61,558 nucleotides of DNA from Diphasiastrum complanatum (GCA_029204225.1 MU833074.1:1-61558); one strand, 5' to 3'. Shown: positions 34,001 through 47,367, numbered from the stretch's first letter. The notes: a model not told the origin generated them from the sequence alone. Translations and numbers: made by a program.

Positions 34001-36900
34001 AAGCATAGCAAAGAGGCTTTTTGCTATGCGGAAGAATATAATAAGAATATTCAAAAAATAAAAAAATCAATAATTTACAAACTAAAAAATTTAATTTAAA
34101 AAAAATTCAAAAATTGAAATTAAAAATCTAAAAAATTAAGAATTGCACATACAAATTTTAATTAGAAATTTTAAGAAATAATTTGATAATTTTTAAACTT
34201 TGAAATATTAAAATTAAAATTAAACGGCATTCTATATGATTTTTTTAGAAATGCTTAAATTAAATTGTCTAGTGCTCTTCAAAAAATTTAAGTTGACAAT
34301 CTTATGATACTTTTGGCTACAAAAGATATCTATTCTGGATTGTCAAAGTCTTTGAATTTATTCAAAATAGTAACTAGACAAAAATATTATGGGTTCTACG
34401 TCAGCTACTAATTTTCAAAAAAATGTACTAGTAAGACACAAAAATAGCTTTGAAAGACGAGAAAAAAAAATTGTTGAAAAATCAACCAAGAATTATTAAT
34501 TTAAATCTTGCGTATGTGGATGTTTTTTAGCTTTTAATTTTGCATTGACAATGACTAATCATTTACGAAAGTCCATTCTATCTATTTTAAGCAAACTATT
34601 TAATTCTAGATTCAACATTTGATTCATATTTAGTTTTCAAGATGCTAGGAACATGAACTAATGCAACTCAAACTTAAAACTCATCAACTGTATCATCACT
34701 TGATACATCAATTTCAATGGCATGAATGGACCAAGTCTTCTTTTTCGAAAGTCATCGTTGGCTCATTATCAAATATGGTTTGATTCTTCTTATAGATCAA
34801 TTAATTTTATTTTATTTTACTTGGATCCCTGCCATCCTTAATGAGCCTCGTGATTTCTTGTTAGCACTTTCTGATAAACCATTCATGTCACTTGCAACAC
34901 TATTAAAGATAAAGCAAAGTATTTGACACTTATCTTTGAGCCTACTAATGTAAGAAGACTCCCAAATGGGCCACTCCCAAATGGGCCATCAACATATTTT
35001 TGAATGTAGAAGAGTGACTACAATCAAGGTGTATATATTTGCAAAGACAATGATTTTGATTAAGCATCATGGGGCCAAGCTACTTATACTATATAAGAGA
35101 GAAAAAAAATTGCAATTTTTTAAGAGGTGAACATACATCATTTGAGGCTATCATAGAGTTCATTGTACTAATTTTATTCATTTTCTCAATGTAACTTTGC
35201 TAATGGAGAGTAAATTTTCCTCTCTTGACTATCGTTGTGTGAATTATGTGAAGTTCAAAGCAGACATTTATATTACCATAATTCAACAATTATATTGAGA
35301 GTAAATGATATATGTTAGAGTTGTCGAACATGAAGTAACTCAAAAATTAAAATTCTCTCTTTATTTTGTACTCTTGATTGTTATCCTATTGAGCCTTTCA
35401 ATTACATGCATCTGTAGAGCTAAACCATTTGACTTATATAGTTTTAAGATTTTTTTGCCATAACTCACTTGCAAGCTCGACTCCGGGATTTTCACTTTTG
35501 TAATCTAGAAGAATCTCATGTTCTATAATAGGAATGGGCTAGAACATATAGCTAGTTTATTGCAATAGTCGCTTCTAGCACCACTAAGTGGGAAGGATAT
35601 TGCTCACTTGCATAGATCATTGAGCCCATAAAAGGAAAGCCATCCTCAATAAAATCCTAGTATACAACTTTTGCTGTGATCATTACCTCCACCATCTGTT
35701 ACATTACTCCTTGTGATTCTAGTGTGAACATCAATAGTTCTTATAAAAACTCTAATTATGTCCAAGGAATATTTCAAATATCAAATGATCTCATAAGGGC
35801 TAGAATTGGGTGGTTAGAAATTATGTATTTCCCAAGCATAATGTAGGTCTCAAGGTGAGAAAAGATGTGAAAAATGCAAAATATTAGCTTGATTAGTGCT
35901 CAGAATCATGTACATAAGTTAGAACCGCATGTGTGGAGCTTGTTCCCATGTGTGAGTAGTAGGCCTAGTTTTAATAAGTCCAGTATTCATGACTAGATTA
36001 GACCTTTTATCAAGATTCTAGGTGCTAAGTCAACCAATCAAGTTTTTAAGTCAGGAAGTATGCCATGATTGGACCAAAATTGATAAATAACAAGATAGGA
36101 CATGATGAAAGGCAACTCACATGTGACATCTTACTCAAACCAGCTTGGACTCCATTATGTATATTCCCTTTGGAAACTCATTTGGTCAATGAAAATTTGG
36201 AGAGATTCCATGAAATTGGGATTTTAGCTTCAAGCTTTTGTAGATTATTCTTATGCATGCATTTCTTCAAGTACAATGCATCGATTATCACTTGTGATCT
36301 ATTCTCAGTCCTCAAACCATACATTAGGCTATGGTTCACACATGTGAAGCCTCTTTGATAAATTTAAAATCTGTTTAAATCACACTTGCTTACATATCAA
36401 GATTGTGCCATTTCTAGCTTTTGTAAATTAATAGAAATAAAGATAGTAATGCAACCAGCTGTGTACTTTTTACACGTGGGGATAGCCCAAACAATGTGAC
36501 TAATCTAAGGCAAGAGCACTTAAGCATGCATGAATCATTCACCATTCATCAAACACATTGAGAGACAACTTGTGATGAAAAAGACTAAGTACAAAAGTGG
36601 CTTGCTCTTTGGTAGAGAGAGAATACGTAATGTAGCTCTCGGATAGAGAGAGAGTGTGTGTGTATGAAAATTCTATGTGTAAAATCAAGATCTCTCCAAA
36701 AAACTCAATGTAGAATGAGCTCTCTCTCACACTCATAGTAGCTTGGGATCCAAGAGAGTAGAAAATGATGAAACATGATAATTGGACCTCTAAGACATCA
36801 CCTGTTACTATGATTGGATCACCTATATGCCACCTCTCATAATGATTGGACCATTTTGCTCCACACATGTGTGAAATCAATATGTACACGATATTGCAAA
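31040..36900. other. Gene-free interval, extremely AT-rich in the middle
   Basis: No coding sequence was recognised on either strand. From about 32.6 to 34.7 kb the A+T content is very high, with long A and T runs. A 15-bp exact tandem pair (actcccaaatgggcc) lies at 34958-34987. The interval 35.8-36.9 kb has scattered 'acatgtgtg' words and resembles LTR sequence, but no pair or primer-binding site could be shown. Confidence 0.45.
33480..34260. repeat. Candidate fold-back structure: T-rich arm, 'ctttttgctat' core, A-rich arm
   Basis: The plus strand is dominated by T from about 33.48 to 33.80 kb and by A from about 34.04 to 34.26 kb. Between them lies a less biased 200-bp core in which 'ctttttgctat' (33853, 34016), 'tttttttgctatg' (33895) and the inverse 'atagcaaa' (33953, 34012) recur. 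This is what a long imperfect inverted repeat would give, but I could not align the arms base by base. Confidence 0.35.
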
Positions 36901-37980
36901 ATGATCAAGCTAGATTTTGTTAAATCTTCACACTCCTCAAAAACTAGCTTGATGAGATACTAGATCAAAAAAAAAAACTTGAGATTCTTCTTGGGTGGAT
37001 CCTTCGGTATGAATATGATGTAAAAAAATAGCCAAAGGACATTTGATAGTAGCAAGTTCACCAAATCCATGAGAGGATTTCTTTGGTGGAAATCCATTGC
37101 CAACTCCTTTGAAGTGCATTCCACCAATTTGCCACCATTTTCTTTTGTTCTCTCCATGCTTGAAGAAGATCTTGGACTTGAAAGCTCCAATTCCTTGAAA
37201 ATAGTTGCACCATAATGAGGGAAATTCGAGGCCTCCATGCCTCATAATGACCATGAGGATCAAGATCACAAAATAGGCAAAAGTGTTGATTATCAAGATT
37301 TTGCATTCTAACTTGACTAGTCCACAAACTATGAACTTTTTGCATGATAGATCTAATCTCGTAATCAAAGGCTATCTTGATCTTATTGAGGCTACATACT
37401 CCAGAAGTTCACAAATTGCCTCACAAAATGAAAAAAGATGATTTTTCGCACTATGAATGACTATCTCATTCTTGCTCTTACAAGATCCAATGTATGATAA
37501 AACAACCACTTGCCTTCTAAATGATTCAGAACTTGATCTAAGCCATTAATGACATGAAAAAAGTCCTTACAAGAATCATGATACAAAACTAGCATTGCCT
37601 CACTTGAACTTTGAGATCTAGAAATCTCATCAAAGCAAGATGGTACATCAAATGATAGAAGAGAAGAAAAAGTGGATGTGTTGGAGTAGATATCACCTGA
37701 GAAATTTTATTCTTTTCCATGATTTGTGAGCCACAAAGACTCGGCCTTGTCTCTTTAATCTCTCCTTGGCACCATGAGTTGGGATGACTCCTCCTCAAGC
37801 CTTGGTCTCTCTCCATCATGCACTTGGATTATTGGTAGATATGAGGACCCCTCTTGATAGAAATGAGATTTTACTTACTCCTTACATAAAAAGAAATATT
37901 GAAAAAGAATATGAATCTAAAGATCCCCAAAGCATCAACTATTGCAATCTTTCTATCAAGCACCATTGATAAGAGATACA
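36901..37980. other. Probable retroelement debris, unassigned
   Basis: Several minus-strand frames stay open for 60-140 codons (for example 37368-36937), but they disagree about which frame is coding and none has a recognisable motif. The block adjoins a plus-strand copia integrase fragment, so transposon debris is the likeliest explanation. Confidence 0.3.
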
Positions 37981-37989
37981 TCCAATTGA

Positions 37990-38616
37990 AGTCTTCAATG
38001 AACACCACAACAAAATGGAGTGGCCGAGAGGAAGAATAGAACCTTATGTGAAGGAGCCAAAGCCATGATGTTAGGTGAAAATCTTCCTAAATCCTTTTGG
38101 GATCAAGCTTTGTTGTGTGCTAATTTTCTATGCAATAGATGGCCGAGTGTGATATTGGATGGAAAAATCCCTTTTGAAGTCTTATTTGGTAGGAGGCCAA
38201 GTGTCAAGTTTTTCAAAACTTTTGGATGGATTTTCTATATCAACATTACTCTTGATGATAGGACAAAGGAGGATCCGTCTTCAAAGAAAGGTATATTTGT
38301 TAGTTATAGTGAGGTGAGCAAGGCTTAAAAAGTTTTTATTCCTTCAACTAAGAAAGTGGTCATCAGAAGAATTGTCATTTTTTATGAAGGAAACTTTCCA
38401 AAAGTTTTTTCAAATGGTGGTGTGGACATTGGATCTAACATTCTTGATGTTGATGACATTGATGATACTTTGGATGTTGATGTTGAAGAGCCTACTTCAA
38501 ATCAAAAGCCAAGGAGGACATCAAGGCAAAGGCAACAACCTTTGAGGCTCACTTATGTGGTCAATCTCTCACCTTGCTCCAATAGCATGGAACCCATGGA
38601 AGTCATCTTCCCTTGA
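37990..38616 (+). pseudogene. Ty1/copia integrase C-terminal fragment
   Basis: The fragment starts TPQQNGVAERKNRTLCEGAK, the end of the copia integrase core with its catalytic Glu, and continues MMLGENLPKSFWDQALLCAN, then PFEVLFGRRPSVKFFKTFGW and KKGIFVSYSEVSKA, followed by an in-frame stop near 38328. The linker with SNQKPRRTSRQRQQP ends at 38616. RT and RNase H are missing. The two catalytic Asp residues are not present upstream, so both ends are lost. Confidence 0.9.
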
Positions 38617-39197
38617 GAAATTGAATTATAATGGATCCAAACACAAACAAAAGTGTTGCTTCTCTCTCAAAGAAGGATCCAATAATGGTGTCCAACCAGC
38701 TCCAACTTGAGGCCTTGCAACCAAAATGGAGACATATCTCACTAGCTATGTCAATCTCTCTCAATCTAGATCTAGCCTCCAAAGATGAAGCACAAAACTT
38801 TTTTGAGCCAACTTCTTCCAAGCACGTGTTAAGCACTCAAATAGACAAGATTGGCAACCACAAACATGAGTTTTTTTATGAAACAAGTTATATGTGAGTC
38901 AAACTTGATGTGTCCAGGTTGGGTGACCTACCCACCTCCATTCAAATGGATATAACTACCACAAGACACATCCAATTGAGTTGAAATAAAACACAAACTA
39001 GACTTCAGCTTTCCAACAAGCTATCATACACTAGATTTGGATCTACCTTGGAGAAGCACTAACCATTTAAATTTTGGTGATCTCACATGTGCCTAAGAAG
39101 TACAGTTCATATAGTACCCAACATGGATCAATCCAATGTGTTTTTTTATCCAATTTGACCCAGAAATTCCCTTGATAGCCATAAAGATCTAGCTATA

Positions 39198-39573
39198 TGT
39201 TATGAGACCGTAACAGTACCAACCCAACATTTGGGAATAGCTAACCACCAGAGGGTAGAGGACAGTGTGTCATGCATGCATGCATACCGTGAAGTAGGTA
39301 TGAGAGCCAGTAATGCCCATGTGGACACATGCATACGCATGCAGACACATGCGTGACAGTCATGGGCCATGCAATCCATCAGTGATGGACCGAGACCCCA
39401 CATGCAACAGTAATCTAGTGCATTTAGCCTACACTGTGGGTGTTGGCAGTAACTCCCACCTACCGTTCCTATGCAAAATCACACTGGGCTAGGAGGGGCA
39501 TTCTATAAGAGAGTGCATTGACTGGGTGGATCAGACTAGTTTTGCCTTCGACATGGTTACATTATTCCTAACA
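39198..39573 (+). mobile_element. LTR with TGTTA...TAACA ends (family C)
   Basis: The sequence starts TGTTATGAGACCG and ends ...TTCCTAACA, giving 5-bp inverted termini of the usual retroelement form and a length of 376 bp. A primer-binding site follows after one base. The interior is richer in G+C than its surroundings and includes runs of 'catgcatgcatg'. The internal sequence after the primer-binding site (to about 40.0 kb) gives no recognisable Gag. Confidence 0.78.
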
Positions 39574-39574
39574 T

Positions 39575-39586
39575 TGGTATCAGGAC
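39575..39586 (+). promoter_or_regulatory. Primer-binding site of LTR family C
   Basis: TGGTATCAGGAC resembles the initiator-Met-tRNA primer-binding site (TGGTATCAGAGC), with two changes near its 3' end. Its position directly after the LTR supports the assignment. Confidence 0.75.
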
Positions 39587-40509
39587 AGACAATTTTGAAA
39601 AATTAGGGACCGTTAGAAGATTTTGGTGAAGATTCTTCTAACGAATTTCAAATGTCAAAAGTGAATATCAAGTGAAGGAATTGAGCCGCCAAACTACACT
39701 ATGGAGTGTTGACAATAAACCAAGGAGGAGTTCCAGAATCTAGATTTACCGGGAACGCCAATATCAGAAGGTCGATAAGTTGCGGGCCGCACAATGAGTA
39801 AAGCCCAGTGCCTCCTCAACTTATCTTACGGTGACGAGAATAAAAACATGGCCGAGTCAACAAAAAGACTTAGATCTAAGTGTAAATATAACGTCAGACA
39901 CCCTTAGAAGGTGCACTGTACTCGTAAGCCGACGGCGCGAGAAATAGAATTAGATCTCAACTCCAATCGGCCAATAATAAGAAAGGACCCAAATAGTTTA
40001 AAATACATTTTGGCTTTTAACTTTTTAAGATAGTCAAGTTGTTATGGCAGATGATTTTTGGGTGAACCAAAAACCCTAACCCTAGCTTTGTCTATGAGTA
40101 GGGATGTGACACCATTTTGTAACCACATGCACTTTCCATTGTGAAGAATAGAGATTGAGAGAGAGAAGCTAAGCCTCCTCCACCTTTTCTCACCTTGTGA
40201 AGCCCTCCTTTTTTGCACTTGTATGATTGATTGTGGATGTGTGAATGCTTGAATGTTATTGTCTAATCATGCTATCACATATTGAATCTTCATTAGCTCA
40301 AGCTTTCATCCTTCTAATCCACAAAATCGCACAATAGTAAAATAGGTGCTAGAAACACATTTGGAGTGATAAATAGGACTTATTAGGTAGATTTATTTCC
40401 ATTGCTCCCCTCCCTTGAGAAGATAAGCCTCAACTGGAGAAGATCTAGGGCTCAAGAAGCCTAGATTCACCAAGAAAGCCAAGATCCAAGAAGAGGATCT
40501 TCACACTAC

Positions 40510-41063
40510 GCCCAGCTGATCCAAGAAGAACTGAAGAAGCTTCTAGATGTAGGATTCATCTATGAGATGGAACATACTGATTGGGTATCGCCTATCGTGG
40601 TAGTACCTAAGAAAAATGGAAAACTTAGAATCTATGTGGACTACAAGAAGCTAAATGTTGTGACCAGCAAAAACCATTCCTTTATCATTCACGAAAAATG
40701 TGTTAGAGAGAATAGTTGGAGCAGAAGCCTATAGTTTTCTAGATGGGTTTAGTGGCTATACCCAAGTGTAGATAGCCCTAGATGGTGTATGCGTGAAGAA
40801 ATTCCGCCACTACCTGCTAGATAATCCATTTTCTTCTTCATAGATAATCAAGCCCTACTGTATCTAGTAAATAGACCATGCACGACCGGACGAATCACCC
40901 AAGGGCTGCTACTTCTCCAAGAGTTCGACTTTAAAATAGTCGTTTGCAAAAGGAAACAACACTATCTCTCACGGATCCAAAATTTTCCAAAGAATAGAGG
41001 GCTCAATGATGAACTTCTTGATGCCATATTATTCCACGTTGATGTCGTCCCACTCACTGATTA
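40510..41063 (+). pseudogene. Ty3/gypsy reverse transcriptase and RNase H fragments
   Basis: The first part reads QLIQEELKKLLDVGFIYEME, then SPIVVVPKKNGKLRIYVDYK and KLNVVTSK, the start of gypsy RT. A frame change follows, then VLERIVGAEAYSFLDGFSGY, which covers the first catalytic Asp (LDGFSGY). After a short stretch near 40.82 kb the RT active-site YMDD region is missing. The sequence resumes as FFFIDNQALLYLVNRPCTTG, then RITQGLLLLQEFDFKIVV and KQHYLSRIQN, which is RNase H. An internal deletion has therefore joined RT to RNase H. Confidence 0.88.
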
Positions 41064-41147
41064 GACAAATGCATTAAAGTTCAATTTTTTTAATCTATTA
41101 ATCACTGATTAGACACATGCATTATAGTTCAAATTTTTCTTATCTAG
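41054..41147. repeat. 48-bp tandem duplication
   Basis: 'tcactgattagaca.atgcat' followed by a T-rich tail occurs at 41054 and 41102 with a few mismatches. Confidence 0.8.
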
Positions 41148-41881
41148 AGTTGTTTCCAAATCCAAGAGTCCATAGAACTTATGCAGTCACTAGAACATGG
41201 GCATTCGAGAAACCAATCAGTTCTCTTTACACTAAGTAAAAGCATAGATACAAGACATGTAACAAAAGCTATGAACCCATAAAAGCAGAGTGGAAGAACA
41301 ACCCATTCAAATTCTTGAGATGGTATGCTCTTACAGAACTGTAATAGGTCTGTTGGTGGTGCTCAGAACAAACCCACAACACAACCATAGGAAGAACAAT
41401 ACCTTGTCTATGTATCTACTAGTCTCTAGTCTCTAGCCTTTCTCAGCTTGTTAGTTCCTTGGCCTTTCAAAATTGACCTTAGAGAATGATCTTGTGGATG
41501 GGTGTATGCTTTGACTTTTACCTAGGCAATACTAAATAGTTTTAATTTCGAAGTTGACTAGAAAATTGGACTTGAAAGTCTAATCCCATGATATAGCCCT
41601 AAGACGATGACACTTCAAAGTAGAGTTTGCAATTGCCCCACAAGAAATTCCAAATTGTTTGACTTTGCTAGATTGTCAGAGTGTGCTCTATACTCCAAAC
41701 TCAATAGTTTAATATGAGCTTGGCATTTTCTTGTCATTTCTATTGTCAACCACAAGAATTTGCATAACAGAAAGCATTTCTCCCTCATAAAAGATCTCAC
41801 AACTATTAAGATCATAAGATTGACTTATAATTTCAAGAAAATATAAAAAAAATTGCCAATGTCATGCTATCACATGGGTTT

Positions 41882-42493
41882 TGGGACACACCTTATGCAT
41901 GAAAATAGTAACACTTATGTTTCAAATACAAGTCAACAAAGGTACATCCAGAATAGTGAATATGAGTTGTTATTACATCCATGAAGGTACATGCTTGAAT
42001 CTTGACTATTGCATCCATTGAGAGACAAAGTATTGTTGATGTCACTAGTCGTATTAAGGAACTACCTTAGGGAGTTCCCACCTTGCCTCTATAATGAAAC
42101 ACGTCTAAGGTGGATACCGCATGTCAAAGTGTGATGTTGAGGTGAGACTGCAAAAGGGAAAATGAGGCGAGCACAAGGTCAAGGTTCTTGAATGACAATA
42201 ACTATGAAGGTACATATTTGAATCTTGACTATTGCACAATCTAACATGTGAAAGCCTCCACTCCTTGGCTAGGCATTAATATGGATGTACAATGTCGATA
42301 TTGTGGGACACTTTATGCTTGAAAATAGTACAATGTATATCTTGAATACAAGTCAACAAAAGCTCATCAATATAGTGGTAGATTGGAAATGTTAATGCAT
42401 CCATGAAGGTACATGCTTAAGTCTTGACTATTTCAAAACTGGGCAGGTGGGTGTCTCCACTCCTTGGCTAAGCATTTATATGGATGTACAATC
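41882..42493. repeat. Imperfect direct repeats of a composite unit
   Basis: A unit with the words 'gggacac', 'ttatgc.tgaaaatagta', 'caagtcaacaaa', 'catgaaggtacatgctt', 'tcttgactatt', 'ctccactccttggcta' and 'atggatgtacaat' appears fully or partly three times: 41882-42021 (first half), 42204-42294 (second half) and 42304-42493 (complete). No gene was seen in 41.15-47.36 kb apart from these repeats. Confidence 0.8.
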
Positions 42494-43837
42494 TAAATGC
42501 ACAATCTAAATATTTAGCGTAATGGTGCAACAAAATCTTATATACCTTAGTGTACTAGAATCTTTTTTAATGTTAGAATTGAAGTATTCTCAATGTATAA
42601 TACAATATTCGACATTTCTCACACCGTCTAGAAAAGGGAGAAAGTTTTTGGCCATCATGGAAAGGGAAAAAAAAAAAACGCGCCCATGGTTTTCAATCTT
42701 GCTTGTAAAAGGTATATTAAAGCATTTTCCCTTTAAAAAATCATATTGTGGTTTAACTTGTGGTGGATGGGCTAGTGGAAGTATGTGGTATTGAGTTGTG
42801 CAAGAGGAACACGTAGGAAGAAAAAATAAACTCACTAACTTTTGTCCATGATTTAACCTTCTAGATAATAAAGTCAACTAAATAATTGGTGTGAGAGGTC
42901 TTTAGGTGGTTCAAATCAAGATAACTAGGCTAAAGACCTATAGCTATATATATGAGCTTCTAAACTCAAGATATTCTTTTTGCGTAAAAAGCCAAAAATG
43001 TGTACAAAGATAAAGCTTGCAATATTAAAAGAAAGCAACTTAACAACATACTTGGTTGAATTATTCTTGTATCTACCTCACCATGCTTATGAACTTAATA
43101 ATACTATGAGGCAAAAATCAACCGATGAACAATAAAAACTAAGTATTCTACTCTAGGAGTTTTCAATATCTTACAACTTGCACGATGGAATTTTAATTCC
43201 ACTCCAAACCCTTCATGTCACAGTCAGTATGCCTGTTAAATTCAAAGCAAAATTCAAATATCTGCATTTTTAGTCTTGATTCGAGCAGCAAAAAAATTAT
43301 GTAATTTTGTCAAAATTTGAAACTCGTTAGTAAACGTCGTTCGATTCGAACATTGTTCGACCTTCATTTGAATTCAAATGAATGAATACTTATTTCCATA
43401 CATGATAACCATCAACTTTTACAATATAATAGAATTGTCTATTTTGCTTTGCAACTTACTACGACTGTCTGGTTCATTTATATTTTCAATTATATTCAAC
43501 CTAGGCCTTCATACAACGTCTCACCTCTTCATACATCAACAAATAGATGTCATCTTAGTGTCTCCTTATTTATTATCAACATATTTGTCTATAATTGTGA
43601 GGTACCTCATCATTGTGCTGAAGAAACTAAGAATTTCTATCTTTCAAAGCCTTAGCATTTTTCTTAGTTTTTCCTTGTTGTTTTTTCTGACTGTTGCATT
43701 TTGAACTATGTTTTGCACAGTCTCCTTTTCTTTGAATTGTTTCGTTGCACAGTTTGCAATTTTTGGTCATGAGGAAAATACAACACTAAGTCAAAAACAC
43801 TTAGAAAATAATTCTGGCCAACTCTCTTGACACTGTC

Positions 43838-44000
43838 GCATTTTTCGCACTTTGATAAAAATGCGACATTGTCTTATAAATGCCTTAGAAATGTTTTCTA
43901 GCCTACTGTCGCATTTTTCGCCCTTCGAAAAAAAGCAAAATGTGAAGGTGCCCTTGAAATCGCGAAGGTGTCCTTTAGCAAATGTGAAGGTCTACAACGT
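43838..44000. repeat. Second hairpin/'gaaggtgccctt' block
   Basis: Contains GCATTTTTCGCAC...ATAAAAATGC (a stem-loop at about 43837-43865), a second 'cgcatttttcgcccttcgaaaaaaag' and three spaced 'gaaggtg' words. It resembles the block at 6820-7300 next to the family A copia element. No LTR or pol is recognised nearby. Confidence 0.55.
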
Positions 44001-46402
44001 GAAGGCACAGTGTAACGGGCATAAAGTGGTGGATGCATGGAAGACAACGACAGAAAACTAGAATCAATTTTGATTAAGCCTAATACATTTCTTTTGATTA
44101 GAGCTTTAACTTAATCCATTTCCTGAATTGATCACATAAAAGGATCAGCAAAAGATACAGAAAATAGACAGGAGGAGATCACAGATATAGACTGATATAG
44201 TCACGTATACAGAACAGACAGAAATGTAAAAATTTGAGATACCTCCAGAGTGAGTTTTATAGATTAGCAGTAGCTAGTCATATTACTCGTGAGAGAGAAC
44301 ACCGCTCTTGCGCCAACTTGCTAATCTGGGAAACAGACAGCGCTCAAGTAAATATTGTAAATTCAGTTCTGATAATAGAAGCGATTTCTACAATGGTCTG
44401 TTTTGTGATGTGTATGATTTGCAATATTGGAATGCATGCTAGCAATAGTTATCTTTCCGCTATTGTTTTACTCAACATTATCTATTGTTTACAAGTTCAA
44501 TTCTACAACAGATCGTCAAAGTGCTTATTGTGTCGAATTCTGTCTATGTGTCAATAATTAGATAAGCAACATCAAGCATTCACCATAAGCATTCACCAAG
44601 AGGTGGAAGAAGAACACACAACATCACACTAACACTCTCACTCACACTATTGCATACTAAATGTAAAATGTACAAATAAACCATGAACCCTGATGAGAAG
44701 AAAACCTAGGAGTAGACTAAATAGACTAGCCTACAACTAGTAACAGCTGTCAACAATAAAGTACATTGTGAACAATAACTAAGAAGTGTAACAATGAAGT
44801 TTATCATTGATTTCTAACATTATGCCGATTTTTTATCTTGTAAGTAGTGAATTTTAACTCAAATGTCACATGACATTTAAATATTGAGGGGTATAAAAAA
44901 TGGCAACTCCTTTGCAACTACAAGTTTGTGTTAGAGGTAGACAAAGTTCCTTAAAAGTTTACATCAAGGTTTAGAGAGAGCTAAAACTCATGTCTCGTGT
45001 AGGTCTTAATCAATAAGATCAGTAGTCACATTATATGCAAAAAAAACAATCAATAGGCTTTAGACTCTTGCCTAATTCCAAAATTGGCCAACCATGTGAC
45101 AATGTTGAGAGGAGAGCATTTTTCACAAAGGCTGATCAGAGTACATGTAGGGCTTCAACATCTAGTGGTACAAAACCTCCATCATGGTGAAGATATCTTA
45201 ATAACATGTCACAAACGTGGCCTCACTTGCACCCTCAATCATGGTGTAGAAAACACTCCTTCACATGTTGCATTCGTCCTTAAATCACATCTTTAGTTAG
45301 ACACTTCAAATTAACATTGGAGGAAAGGTCACTCTTCTCCATTAGCAAATTTTAATGAAAAAAAGAAATGACAATAGCAATAACGGTACAATGATAGTTT
45401 TTGAAAAGGTAGTTTTTGAAAAGGAAACATCTAATAATTCATTTACCCCAATACAAATTTCTCCTTCTCATGTGTAGTGGTAGTAGCTTGGCTCACTCAT
45501 ACTTAAGGCCAAGAAAATTGTTTATGTGGATTTGTTTCCCTCACCTCCAATAATTGCCCTTCTTTCTCCCGTAATGTGTGAAAGTCCCAATCATCAATCC
45601 ATTATTAATTGGCTAGGAGTTATTCAACACTCACTTTATTTTATGGTGCTACCACTGACGAGGATGGATCATCATAAACTATCAACAATGGTAATGAGTC
45701 AATGACTTGTTAAGTAGTGGTAAGAATGCTCACAATTATGTGGCAATTTTTTTCACACAATTTTGAGCTTTAATGTGTGACAAGTGTCAAATGATATTTG
45801 ATGCCTAGCTGCTAATCAATAGGATATCATCTTTAACTGTCACAAAGTTTAAATAACAAACCTTTTTCATAGTAAAAGGTAACCTTTGTAATTGTTGCAC
45901 ATGAGTAAATCCATCTTCTATGTATGATGGGGCTTTCTGGCACTAGCAAATAAATAAATAAAACATGAGTGATATATAACTAGATCAAAACTATAAATTG
46001 ATATTGGGCTTAAGATGACTTGATTTTAACCAAGCATAATGGAAATTTAAGGCCTTTAGTTAAAGTTTATTAGCATGGTTGTGGGCTTGTGCCATCTTCT
46101 TGGCACCTTATGTACATGCATATGAATCATTGTACATTCTAGTTTTGTTCATCAAGTTGTTTTTTTTACCAAAAACAAACTAATGACATATAGTGTTGTC
46201 GAGTTGCATAAGAGTGTTCATGTGGCAATGGAGTACCCATACTAGAATTTTAATTTTTCATGCAAGAGATGCCTAGAATGCCATAGGTTCAAAAATTTGG
46301 GAGCTTTGTGCTCCAAATTGTGTTTGTATTTGGGTGTGTACATGCTAGAGGGGATGCTAGTTGCATTATTGCTCTAGAGCATGCACCCTCTATGCTTCTA
46401 GC

Positions 46403-46531
46403 TATGAATGGTGAGGAAGAAACTAATTTAGAGTGCCAAAGAGGGTGCAAGATGCCAGCATTAGACTTGCGAATGCAGCCAACAACCCTAAATATGAATG
46501 TTGAGGAAGGAACTAATGTAGAGTGTCAGAG
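46403..46531. repeat. Two 39-bp direct repeats, 90 bases apart
   Basis: 'tatgaatg.tgaggaag.aactaat.tagagtg' occurs at 46403 and 46493 with about seven differences. A short plus-strand frame crosses both and so shows a repeated peptide, but nothing else supports a gene. Confidence 0.7.
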
Positions 46532-46862
46532 ATCTTAATTTGACATGGAGTATAGATGTTGCACATTATGATTCTAGTGCAATCAAGTGGTCAACAGAAA
46601 AACAATCTTGTTATGGTTAAGGTTTGCAACATGCAACATTAGATCTATACTTGGGACATATGGACCCAATTTTTCAAAACATGCAATGATAACCCATTGT
46701 GTTTGTGTGGCATTTCTACATTGGTGCACATTGGAAAAAATAACCTCTTGCTCTCCCCTTTTTATAGTGCTTAGGTTGTCATTATGGCACATGAGGTAGA
46801 AATTTATCTTTGCAAGTTGGACCTAGTCATATTGCCTTGCAAGTTGATTTGCCATTGTCAAA

Positions 46863-46889
46863 TCAAGACCTAAGGGCCAATCACAAGCA
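46863..46889. repeat. Left copy of a 26-27 bp direct repeat flanking the 47-54 kb block
   Basis: 'tcaagacctaagggccaatc' plus 'acaagca' here corresponds to 'tcaaggtctaagagccaatc' plus 'acaagca' at 54319-54345, with three mismatches, in the same orientation. The unusual intron-bearing genes lie between the two copies. Confidence 0.6.
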
Positions 46890-46992
46890 TTAGAGAAACT
46901 TAGAGCCTGAAAAGGGCCTTTTAAAAAGATGCTTTTTTATTTTTTTCTTATTTTCGTTGCCATGTGGACCAATTGAAACCTTAGCTTCGGGG

Positions 46993-47009
46993 TTCTACGT
47001 AACGTAGAA
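46993..47009. repeat. 17-bp palindrome
   Basis: TTCTACGT-A-ACGTAGAA: two perfectly complementary 8-bp arms around one base. No partner copy was found on the right side of the 47-54 kb block. Confidence 0.8.
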
Positions 47010-47367
47010 TTTTCCAAATATAAATAAAATAAAAACTTTTTAAATATATTGTTGTTTCGTCGGACAACATGTGAAAATGCTATTGGTTGATGAGGCTTGC
47101 CCTTCGAGCTCATCACTGCCCGAAGAGACCCAAAAACATTGAAAATGAATATGACAGATGGTTGAGATGAGAAAATCGATGTACCATTAATGTATATGCA
47201 TTGTCAAACCATGGTTAATAGGGTTAACCAGAGTTAATTTGTGGCGCCAAATAGATCAGTGTTTCAAATTTTTGCCAACACTTTTTTTTTCAGATTCATG
47301 GCTTTTTGTCTACGCAAATTTTCAGATTCATAGTTCATTGTTTCAAATTTTTGCATGCAAATTACGA

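Noticed and set aside
36937-37368. 143-codon minus-strand frame
   Set aside because: Two other frames over the same bases are open too and none has a family motif; treated as transposon debris.
43378-43704. 108-codon hydrophobic plus-strand frame
   Set aside because: Composition-driven in T-rich DNA; no domain, no splice context and an overlapping frame of similar length.
46308-46538. Plus-strand frame with a repeated peptide
   Set aside because: The peptide repeat comes from two 39-bp DNA repeats; no start context or homology supports a gene.
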